A stretch of 9,503 nt of DNA, from positions 1 through 9,503 of the forward strand of contig JAHWJE010000029.1 in the NCBI GenBank assembly GCA_019348575.1. The letters run 5' to 3'. The translations under genes and the position numbers were made by a program. The DNA comes from Actinomycetota bacterium (lineage in GTDB: Bacteria; Actinomycetota; Thermoleophilia; Solirubrobacterales; Solirubrobacteraceae). A model generated the notes under the pieces. That model was not told the DNA's origin. It saw nothing but the letters and a program-made list of their open reading frames with translations, and searched no databases. Positions 1-5,438 of this stretch are shown in pieces; positions within the stretch are counted from its first letter, which is position 1; every line of letters begins with the position of its first letter.

Positions 1-1097
1 AAGAGGGCCTTGAAGTTCCCCTCGCCGAAGCCGCGCGCGCCGTGGCGCTCGATGATCTCCAGGAAGATCGTCGGGCGGTCGCCGAGCGGCTTGGTGAAGA
101 TCTGCAGCAGGTAGCCCTCGTCGTCGCGGTCGACGAGGATCCCGAGGCGGCGCAGATCCTCGACCGACTGGTCGATCTCGCCGACGCGTTCGGGCACCCC
201 CTCGTAGTAGGACTCCGGCGTGCGCAAAAACCGCACCCCGCGCTCCTGAAGCTCCTCGACGCACCGCACGATGTCCGTCGTCGAGACCGCGATGTGCTGC
301 ACGCCCGGACCGCCGTAGAACTCGAGGTACTCGTCGATCTGCGACTTGCGCTTGCCGGGCGCCGGCTCGTTGAGCGGGAACTTCACCTTGCGGTGCCCGT
401 CGGCGACGACCTTGCTCATGAGCGCGGAGTACTCCGTCGAGATCGCCTCGTCGGAGAAGTGGACGAGCTCGGTCATCCCGAAGACGTCCTCGTAGTACTT
501 CACCCAGCGCTCCATCTCGCCGAGCTCGACGTTCGCGACGACGTGGTCGATGCCGGCGAGCAGGCGCGGCTGCGACGCGTCGCCGTCGTGCGCGACGTCG
601 ACGAAGCCGGGCAGGAACGTCCCGGCGTAGTCCGCGCGCCCGACGAAGCGGTGCACGGTGTCGCCGTAGGTGGCGATCTCCGCGATCCGCACGACCCCGT
701 CGGCGTCGCGCAGCGAGAACGGCTCCACCAGCCCGCGCGCCCCGCGCGCGACCGCCTCGCGATAGGCGGCGTCGGCGTCGGGCACCGACAGCGCCACGTA
801 CTTCACGCCGTCGCCGTGCGCAAGCCCATGCGCCGCGATCTCGCTGTCGGGGCGCAGCGCGCCCGTCAGCACGAGCCGGATGCGGCCCTGCTGGAGCACG
901 TGCGAGACGCGGTCGCGCAGGCCGGTCTCCAGGCCCGCGTACGCGACCTCGCTGAAGCCGAACGCGTGCGTGAAGTAGTAGGCCGCCTGGGCGGCGTTGC
1001 CGACCCACAGCTCGATGTGGTCGATGCCGTGCAGCGGCATGAAGTCGCGGCGGTCGGATCTCGTCCCGCCCTCCCGGTCAAGCGACAGCGTGCTCAC
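1..1097 (-). CDS. hppD: 4-hydroxyphenylpyruvate dioxygenase, 3' end cut by the window edge
   Basis: This enzyme converts 4-hydroxyphenylpyruvate to homogentisate (Fe(II), cytosolic), the second oxidative step of phenylalanine/tyrosine breakdown. About 365 codons are visible and the frame stays open to the left edge, so only the last 15-20 residues of a roughly 380-residue family protein are missing. There are two vicinal-oxygen-chelate halves. The N-terminal half begins MPLHGIDHIELWVGN. The C-terminal half carries the iron triad His185 (GIDHVVAN), His268 (GVQHIA) and Glu347 (FLEIIERHG). KRKSQIDEYLEFY, LLQIFTKP and GFGEGNFKAL are strongly HPPD-like and argue against the related hydroxymandelate synthase, although the C-terminal gating helix is off the edge. 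I chose the GTG at 1097 because GAGGAG lies 7 nt upstream and the N-terminus then fits the family. The gene overlaps the 3' end of the phenylalanine hydroxylase gene by 20 nt, so the two are almost certainly co-transcribed. Confidence 0.97.
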   Translation of the reverse strand, partial: MSTLSLDREGGTRSDRRDFMPLHGIDHIELWVGNAAQAAYYFTHAFGFSEVAYAGLETGLRDRVSHVLQQGRIRLVLTGALRPDSEIAAHGLAHGDGVKYVALSVPDADAAYREAVARGARGLVEPFSLRDADGVVRIAEIATYGDTVHRFVGRADYAGTFLPGFVDVAHDGDASQPRLLAGIDHVVANVELGEMERWVKYYEDVFGMTELVHFSDEAISTEYSALMSKVVADGHRKVKFPLNEPAPGKRKSQIDEYLEFYGGPGVQHIAVSTTDIVRCVEELQERGVRFLRTPESYYEGVPERVGEIDQSVEDLRRLGILVDRDDEGYLLQIFTKPLGDRPTIFLEIIERHGARGFGEGNFKAL

Positions 1098-1971
1098 GGC
1101 GCAGCTCCTCGATCGATTCGTCGGTGCAGGTGTCGAAGAAGCCGCCGACGACGGCCTCGATCTCCGCGACGGACTCCGCGCGGTACAGGACGGGCTGGTA
1201 CTTGGTGATGTCGTAGTCGGCGGTGCCCATCTCGCGCAGATCCAGCGCCCGCAGCTGCATCGCGCTGAACTGCGCGATCTCGCCCGAGCTCGAGAGGATC
1301 CCGGCGCCGTAGGCGCGCAGCTCGCCGTCCTCGACGACGACGCCGAACTCGAGCGAGAACCAGAACACGCGCGACAGGAAGCGCAGCGACTCCTCCTCGC
1401 GCAGGCGTGCGGCGGCGGCGCCGGCGCGGCGGTGCAGCTCGCCGAACGTGGGCGTCGCGAGCAGGTGGCCGTGGCCGATGACCTCGTGGACGATGTCCGG
1501 CTCGGGCGTGTACAGCGGCATCGCCGGGTGGCGCACGTACTGCGTCGAATGGAAGATGCGGTCGCCGAGCGCCGCGTAGAACGTGCGCAGGTCGACGAGG
1601 CCGGCGGCCGGCACGTAGCTCCAGCCGCTGCGCGCGACGAGCCGCTGCGAGACCTCGTCCAACCCGGGCACGTGGTCGGCGGGAAGGTCGAGCTCGGCGA
1701 GCGCAGCGCGGAACTCGCCGACGGCGTAGCGCTCGTGCAGGGGCGCGAGCGCGCGGCAGACGGTGCGCCAGACCTCCTGCTCGTCCGCCTGGTACTCGAT
1801 CCGGGGAGCGCGCCGGCCCGGACGCCATGCGAGCGCCGCGGCGGCGATCTCGTTGCGCCGGCGGCGGTACCCTGGGTCGTTCGCGCCGGGATGACCGTCG
1901 TGCAGGTGGACTGTGACGTCGCCGGCTGCGCCGGTGGTCACGGGGGAGTACAGCTGAGCTTCCTCGAACAC
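1078..1971 (-). CDS. phhA: Phenylalanine 4-monooxygenase (catalytic-domain type)
   Basis: This iron- and tetrahydropterin-dependent enzyme hydroxylates phenylalanine to tyrosine in the cytosol. The 297-residue product is the short bacterial form, without the N-terminal ACT regulatory domain of animal enzymes. The signature PLYTPEPDIVHEVIGHGHLL gives the iron ligands His162 and His167, and Glu208 in FWFSLEFGVVVE is the third. IFHSTQYVRHP and YQPVLYRAES are also family-typical. The reading frame extends upstream to an ATG at 2025, but I prefer the GTG at 1971. An AGGAG sits exactly 6 nt before it, the resulting N-terminus (FEEAQLYSPVTTGAAGDVTVHL) fits the family, and the 18 extra residues would lie in the divergent intergenic region. 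The gene is first in a unit with hppD and is divergent from an Lrp/AsnC regulator. No pterin dehydratase (phhB) is visible nearby. Confidence 0.95.
   Translation of the reverse strand: MFEEAQLYSPVTTGAAGDVTVHLHDGHPGANDPGYRRRRNEIAAAALAWRPGRRAPRIEYQADEQEVWRTVCRALAPLHERYAVGEFRAALAELDLPADHVPGLDEVSQRLVARSGWSYVPAAGLVDLRTFYAALGDRIFHSTQYVRHPAMPLYTPEPDIVHEVIGHGHLLATPTFGELHRRAGAAAARLREEESLRFLSRVFWFSLEFGVVVEDGELRAYGAGILSSSGEIAQFSAMQLRALDLREMGTADYDITKYQPVLYRAESVAEIEAVVGGFFDTCTDESIEELRREHAVA
1105..1110 (-). promoter_or_regulatory. Shine-Dalgarno of hppD inside phhA
   Basis: On the minus strand GAGGAG lies 7 nt before the GTG at 1097, within the last codons of the phenylalanine hydroxylase gene (its Glu-Glu-Leu-Arg-Arg-Glu stretch). 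The site decides the hppD start. With the 20-nt gene overlap it suggests that ribosomes finishing phhA start hppD (translational coupling). The motif is seen directly; the coupling is inferred. Confidence 0.7.
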
Positions 1972-2091
1972 CGTCTGCTCCTCTCTCGTCTCAGAGAGAG
2001 TCGGGCGTCCGGAGCCGCATTGCAAGTCTGCTCATTTCAACAGATCAATCAGGACAACGGATACGCCAATCGGGCTGAGATACTGGTCAAC
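1972..2091. promoter_or_regulatory. Divergent promoter region between phhA and the Lrp/AsnC gene
   Basis: This 120-nt gap must hold the promoters of both divergent genes. About 2020-2091 is clearly richer in A and T than the coding sequence around it. It contains the self-complementary TTGCAA (2020-2025) and TTG-containing elements on the minus strand at several irregular spacings. I could not fix a convincing -35/-10 pair for either gene. Divergent placement of an Lrp/AsnC regulator beside an amino-acid catabolic operon is a common arrangement, so regulator binding here is likely by analogy. Confidence 0.6.
1978..2000 (-). promoter_or_regulatory. Leader hairpin abutting the phhA Shine-Dalgarno
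   Basis: On the minus strand CUCUCUC (2000-1994) can pair perfectly with GAGAGAG (1987-1981) around a 6-nt loop, UGAGAC. The downstream arm includes the first two bases of the AGGAG ribosome-binding site (1982-1978) for the GTG at 1971. A folded leader would therefore partly hide the ribosome-binding site, and the purine run could also pair in shifted registers. The complementarity is exact. A regulatory role is inferred and requires that transcription starts upstream of 2000. Confidence 0.4.
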
Positions 2092-2097
2092 TTGTCC
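2085..2097. promoter_or_regulatory. Candidate operator: GGnCAAnTTGnCC near-palindrome over the lrp start
   Basis: GGTCAACTTGTCC is symmetrical at 10 of 12 paired positions around a central C, with a single mismatched T/T pair. It covers the proposed TTG start codon (2092-2094) of the Lrp/AsnC gene. A related direct half-site, GGACAA, lies at 2052-2057. That is 33 bp upstream of the left half of the palindrome, close to three helical turns. Autoregulation through such a site is plausible for this family, but the motif is not one I recognise as a known consensus. Confidence 0.3.
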
Positions 2098-2577
2098 ATC
2101 GATCGCCTCGACGCCCGGCTCATCGCAGCACTGCGCAGCTTTCCTCGCGTGGGCCTGCTCGAGATCGCGCGCCAGCTCGGCGTCGCCCGCGGCACCGTGC
2201 AGGCGCGCCTCGCCAAGCTCGAGTCGCGCGGCGTCATCACCGGCCACGGGCCGGAGGTCGACCCGGTCGCGATGGGCTACGGGATCAGCGCGTTCATCCT
2301 CATCGAGCTCGCCCAGGGCGAGCTCGCCGCGGCCGTCGACGTGATGGAGTCGATCCCCGAGCTGCTCGAGGCCGATGCGATCTCGGGGCCGCAGGACCTC
2401 ATCTGCCGGGTCGTCGCGCGCGACACCGAGCATCTGCAGGAGATCGTCAACAGGCTGACCGCGACGCCGGCGATCCGGCGCTGCACGAGCTACATCGTGC
2501 TCACGCGGCAGGTGCCGCCGCGTACGATGCCGCTGATCGAGGCCGCAGCGCAACCCACCCGGGGCGCAGGGCGTTAG
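2092..2577 (+). CDS. Lrp/AsnC-family transcriptional regulator
   Basis: This is a 161-residue DNA-binding regulator, about the usual length of the feast/famine family. Residues 3-50 form the winged helix-turn-helix: LDARLIAALRSFPRVGLLEI, then ARQLGVARGTVQARLAKLES with the recognition helix at roughly 32-47. Residues 65-140 match the RAM ligand-binding/oligomerisation domain (YGISAFILIEL, then GPQDLICRVVARD at about 99-111, the usual effector-binding turn). The start is uncertain. No ATG or GTG precedes the domain in this frame, so I chose the TTG at 2092 (SIDRLDARL); its ribosome-binding site is weak (GAGA about 11 nt upstream). It is divergent from phhA-hppD, so it probably controls phenylalanine/tyrosine catabolism with an aromatic amino acid as effector; that target is inferred. 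The acyltransferase gene follows closely on the same strand and could share its transcript. Confidence 0.9.
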   Translation: MSIDRLDARLIAALRSFPRVGLLEIARQLGVARGTVQARLAKLESRGVITGHGPEVDPVAMGYGISAFILIELAQGELAAAVDVMESIPELLEADAISGPQDLICRVVARDTEHLQEIVNRLTATPAIRRCTSYIVLTRQVPPRTMPLIEAAAQPTRGAGR

Positions 2578-2635
2578 ACGAGACATGCGACGGCGACGCG
2601 ATCAGGCCGCAGACGGAGGGGAGGTGCCCGGGCCG

Positions 2636-4699
2636 ATGGGCGCCCCCAAGCGTTCGAACATCCGCCCCGAGATCCAGGCGCTGCGCGCCCTCGCGGTGCT
2701 GACGGTCGTCGTCTACCACGTCTGGCCGGAGGCGATGCCGGGCGGCTTCGTCGGCGTCGACGTGTTCTTCGCGATCTCGGGATTTCTCATCACGGCGCAC
2801 CTCCTGCGCGAGGTCGACAAGAGCGGGACCGTGTCGCTCTGGCAGTTCTGGGCGCGCCGCGCACGGCGTCTGCTGCCGGCCGCGCTGCTGACGCTGTTCG
2901 TCTGCGCCGTCGCGACGATCGCGCTCGTGCCGCAGCTGTACTGGCAGCAGTTCCTGACGGAGATCGGGACGAGCACCGCCTACGTGCAGAACTGGCAGCT
3001 GGCGTCCGACGCCGTCGACTATCTCGCGGCCGACAACCGTCCCTCCCCGGTGCAGCACTTCTGGTCGCTCTCGGCCGAGGAGCAGTTCTACGTGCTCTGG
3101 CCGCTGCTGATCCTCGTCGCGGCGTGGACCGCGCGGCGGCGCCTGGCGATCACCGCCGTCCTGCTCCTCGTGACCGGGCTGAGCCTGTGGTACTCGATCG
3201 TCGAGACGGCGCAGAACCCCGCGGCGGCGTACTTCATCACCCCGACGCGGGCGTGGGAGTTCGGCGCGGGCGGCCTGCTCGCGCTGCTGGGCGCGCGCGC
3301 GGCGCTGCCCGACCGGGCGCGCGCGCTGCTGTCGTGGGCGGGCATCGGCGCCGTCGCGTACGCGGCCGTCTTCTACAGCACCGAGACGGCGTTCCCGGGC
3401 TGGGCGGCGGCCGTCCCGGTGCTCGGCGCGCTGGCGGTCATCCACGCCGGCATGCCGACCGCGCGCTGGGCGCCGTCGCCGATCCTGCGGACCCGGCCCG
3501 CGCAGTTTCTCGGCGACATCTCGTACTCCGTCTACCTGTGGCACTGGCCGCTGCTCGTGTTCGCGCCCTTCGTCTTCGCCGACCCGGGCCCGATCGCGCT
3601 CAGGATCGCGGTGCCGGTGCTGACGGTCCTGCTGGCCTGGGTGACGAAGATCCTCGTCGAGGACCCGGTGCGCCGCAGCGCCTGGCTGTCGGCGCAGCCG
3701 CGGATGACCTTCGCCTGCAGCGCTGCGGCGACCGCCGTGCTCGCCGCGGTGCTCGTCGGCGGCACCTCGCACGTCGAGGCGCAGATCCGCGAGGCCGAGC
3801 GCGAGCAGGTCACGCTCGCCGCCGACAACCCCGACTGCTTCGGCGCGGCGGCGCGCGACCGGCTCAAGCCATGCAAGAACGAGGAGCTGCGCACGCAGGT
3901 CGTGCCGCTGCCGGTCGCCGCCAGGAGCGAGCGCAACGCGCCCTGCGCGAACTTCAGCAGGCAGAGCGGCGTGAGCGTCTGCGAGTTCGGCGTCGAGCGG
4001 GCGCGCGCGCGCAGGACCGTGGCGCTGCTCGGCGACAGCCACGCGTCGCACTGGCGCGCGGCGCTGGACGTGGTCGCGCGCGACCTCGGCTGGCACGGAC
4101 TGTCGGTGACGCGGACGAGCTGCGTGTTCTCCAAGGCGACGAAGCTCACGCCCGAGCCGACGCGCTCGCAGTGCCTGCGCTGGGTCAGGAACGTGCCGCG
4201 CTTCTTCCGCGAGCGCCCCGAGATCGACACGGTCTTCATCGTCGCGCTCACCGGCGGCACGGTCGCCGTCCCCAGAGGTCAGACGATGTTCGAGGCGAAG
4301 ATGAACGGCGTCCGGCGCGCGTGGAAGACGCTGCCCGACAGCGTCAAGCACATCGTGGTCATCCGCGACACGCCGAGGATCTTCAGCAACACCGTCGAGT
4401 GCATCGACAGGGCGATCGCGGCCGAGCGGCGGGCCGGCCTGAGCTGCGCGGTTCCGCGCAAGTCGGCGCTCCACGAGGACCCGGCCGTCATCGCGGCGCG
4501 CAAGGAGCACTCGCCCCGCTTGCAGGCGATCGACCTCACCGACGTGTTCTGCGGCAAGCGCCTGTGCTACCCGGTGATCGGCGGCGCGCTGGTCTACAAG
4601 GACCTGCACCACTTCACGCTCGTCTTCGCCGAGACGCTCGGCCTGCCGCTGGGGCGCAAGATCGCGGCGCTGATGCGGGAGTGGAACCAGGTTCGCTGA
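2636..4699 (+). CDS. Membrane O-acyltransferase (acyltransferase-3 family) fused to a C-terminal SGNH domain
   Basis: This integral membrane enzyme probably transfers acyl (usually acetyl) groups across the membrane onto an exported glycan, as in the OafA/OatA-like family; the acceptor is unknown. Residues 9-340 are the acyltransferase-3 domain: RPEIQALRALAVLTVVVYHV with catalytic-type His28, GGFVGVDVFFAISGFLIT, the basic FWARRARRLLPA, and HFWSLSAEEQFYVLWP near 142. About ten hydrophobic helices are followed by a last one at about 357-377. The rest (about 455-687) is an extracytoplasmic SGNH domain with nucleophile Ser468 (LLGDSHASHW) and a DLHHFT block giving Asp656 and His659. About ten cysteines in this soluble part suggest disulfides and fit export. 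I prefer the ATG at 2636, with a purine-rich GGAGGGGAGG at 2615-2624. An in-frame ATG at 2585 would add 17 basic/polar residues. Confidence 0.93.
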   Translation: MGAPKRSNIRPEIQALRALAVLTVVVYHVWPEAMPGGFVGVDVFFAISGFLITAHLLREVDKSGTVSLWQFWARRARRLLPAALLTLFVCAVATIALVPQLYWQQFLTEIGTSTAYVQNWQLASDAVDYLAADNRPSPVQHFWSLSAEEQFYVLWPLLILVAAWTARRRLAITAVLLLVTGLSLWYSIVETAQNPAAAYFITPTRAWEFGAGGLLALLGARAALPDRARALLSWAGIGAVAYAAVFYSTETAFPGWAAAVPVLGALAVIHAGMPTARWAPSPILRTRPAQFLGDISYSVYLWHWPLLVFAPFVFADPGPIALRIAVPVLTVLLAWVTKILVEDPVRRSAWLSAQPRMTFACSAAATAVLAAVLVGGTSHVEAQIREAEREQVTLAADNPDCFGAAARDRLKPCKNEELRTQVVPLPVAARSERNAPCANFSRQSGVSVCEFGVERARARRTVALLGDSHASHWRAALDVVARDLGWHGLSVTRTSCVFSKATKLTPEPTRSQCLRWVRNVPRFFRERPEIDTVFIVALTGGTVAVPRGQTMFEAKMNGVRRAWKTLPDSVKHIVVIRDTPRIFSNTVECIDRAIAAERRAGLSCAVPRKSALHEDPAVIAARKEHSPRLQAIDLTDVFCGKRLCYPVIGGALVYKDLHHFTLVFAETLGLPLGRKIAALMREWNQVR

Positions 4700-4724
4700 G
4701 CAGCCTGCGGCGACGCGCTCAGCG
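4694..4724. terminator. Candidate bidirectional terminator hairpin
   Basis: CGCTGAGC (4694-4701) and GCTCAGCG (4717-4724) form a perfect 8-bp inverted repeat around a 15-nt loop. It starts on the last codons of the acyltransferase gene, overlapping its TGA, and lies 24 nt beyond the stop of the convergent SGNH hydrolase gene. Neither side has a clear T-run, so this is a stem-loop in the right place rather than a canonical intrinsic terminator. Confidence 0.4.
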
Positions 4725-4747
4725 CGCACGCCCTCGCCGGATGCAGC

Positions 4748-5344
4748 TCAGGGCGCTCCGAGCCGGGCCGGACAGCCGGCGTTCACGGCGTCGGCGATCA
4801 TCGCGCTGCGGTAGCGGTAGCCCTCGGCGTCGGCGTGCAGCCCGTCGGGCAGGAACACCGCGCCGCCGGTGACGGCGTGCTCCCAGTCGACGACGACGAG
4901 CCGCGGCTCGCGCTTCTTGAGCCTGTGCAGCACGCGGTTGAGCGCCCGGTACGGCCCTTTGCGCCGCGGGCGGATGATCGTCGACCACACGACGCACGTG
5001 TCGAAGGGCAGCAGCGCCATCGTCCGGCGCAGGCGGTCGCGGAACCGCCGCGGATCGCCGCCGTCGTTCGTGCCCAGGCTGACGACCACGGTCCGCGGGG
5101 TCAGCGTGCGCAGGGACATGCGCAGCAGGCGCATCCCCTGCGGCGTCGTGATGCCGTTGCGCACGTCCGAGACGAGGTTGCGGTCGGCGAGCATCGGGCC
5201 GAGGAACGGCTGCGTGCCGACGGCGAGCGAGTCGCCGACGACGAGCACGTCGCCGTCGGCCGCGCGCGCCTGCGGCGCGCCGGCTGCGAGCAGGACGAGC
5301 ACGGCCGCGAGCGCGAGCCAGGCGCTCAGGCCAGGCACGTGCAC
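4748..5344 (-). CDS. Secreted SGNH/GDSL-family hydrolase
   Basis: This 198-residue protein has an N-terminal signal peptide: a hydrophobic stretch of about residues 8-22 and a likely cut after ARA at 28. It should act outside the membrane. The SGNH blocks are all present: VVGDSLAVG with nucleophile Ser39, Gly64 in VRNGITT, Asn93 in SLGTND, and Asp167/His170 in LPDGLHADAEGY. The family includes esterases, lipases and glycan deacetylases, and the substrate cannot be read from sequence. The start used is a GTG at 5344 without a good ribosome-binding site; a second in-frame GTG at 5338 is possible. The gene converges on a membrane acyltransferase carrying its own SGNH domain, suggesting a shared exported glycan (inference). 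It lies 94 nt downstream of the NHL-propeller gene on the same strand. In that gap (5345-5438) I see no clear promoter or terminator, so read-through is possible. Confidence 0.88.
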   Translation of the reverse strand: MHVPGLSAWLALAAVLVLLAAGAPQARAADGDVLVVGDSLAVGTQPFLGPMLADRNLVSDVRNGITTPQGMRLLRMSLRTLTPRTVVVSLGTNDGGDPRRFRDRLRRTMALLPFDTCVVWSTIIRPRRKGPYRALNRVLHRLKKREPRLVVVDWEHAVTGGAVFLPDGLHADAEGYRYRSAMIADAVNAGCPARLGAP

Positions 5345-5438
5345 GGCGCCGCGATCGGCGGCAGAAGCGAGTCCACGACCGTGAATGCTCTCAATCCCGA
5401 CGTTCGTCCGACGGCCGCCCCGCGCGACCCGCGACGGA

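Noticed and set aside
42..1208. A 388-codon plus-strand frame over hppD
   Set aside because: It is the complement of HPPD codons with no recognisable domain; the minus strand has the full iron triad and family motifs.
1972..2025. An 18-residue N-terminal extension of phhA from an ATG at 2025
   Set aside because: The GTG at 1971 has an ideally spaced AGGAG and gives the family-typical N-terminus; the extension would consume the divergent promoter region.
997..2091. The upstream part of the open frame leading into the Lrp/AsnC gene
   Set aside because: It lies antisense to phhA and crosses the divergent intergenic region. Lrp/AsnC proteins are about 150-160 residues and the domain starts just after the TTG at 2092.
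2501..4729. A 742-codon minus-strand frame opposite the acyltransferase gene
   Set aside because: The composition is the antisense shadow of a GC-rich gene (Arg/Asp/His/Gln-rich, no domains). The plus-strand frame carries complete acyltransferase-3 and SGNH motifs.
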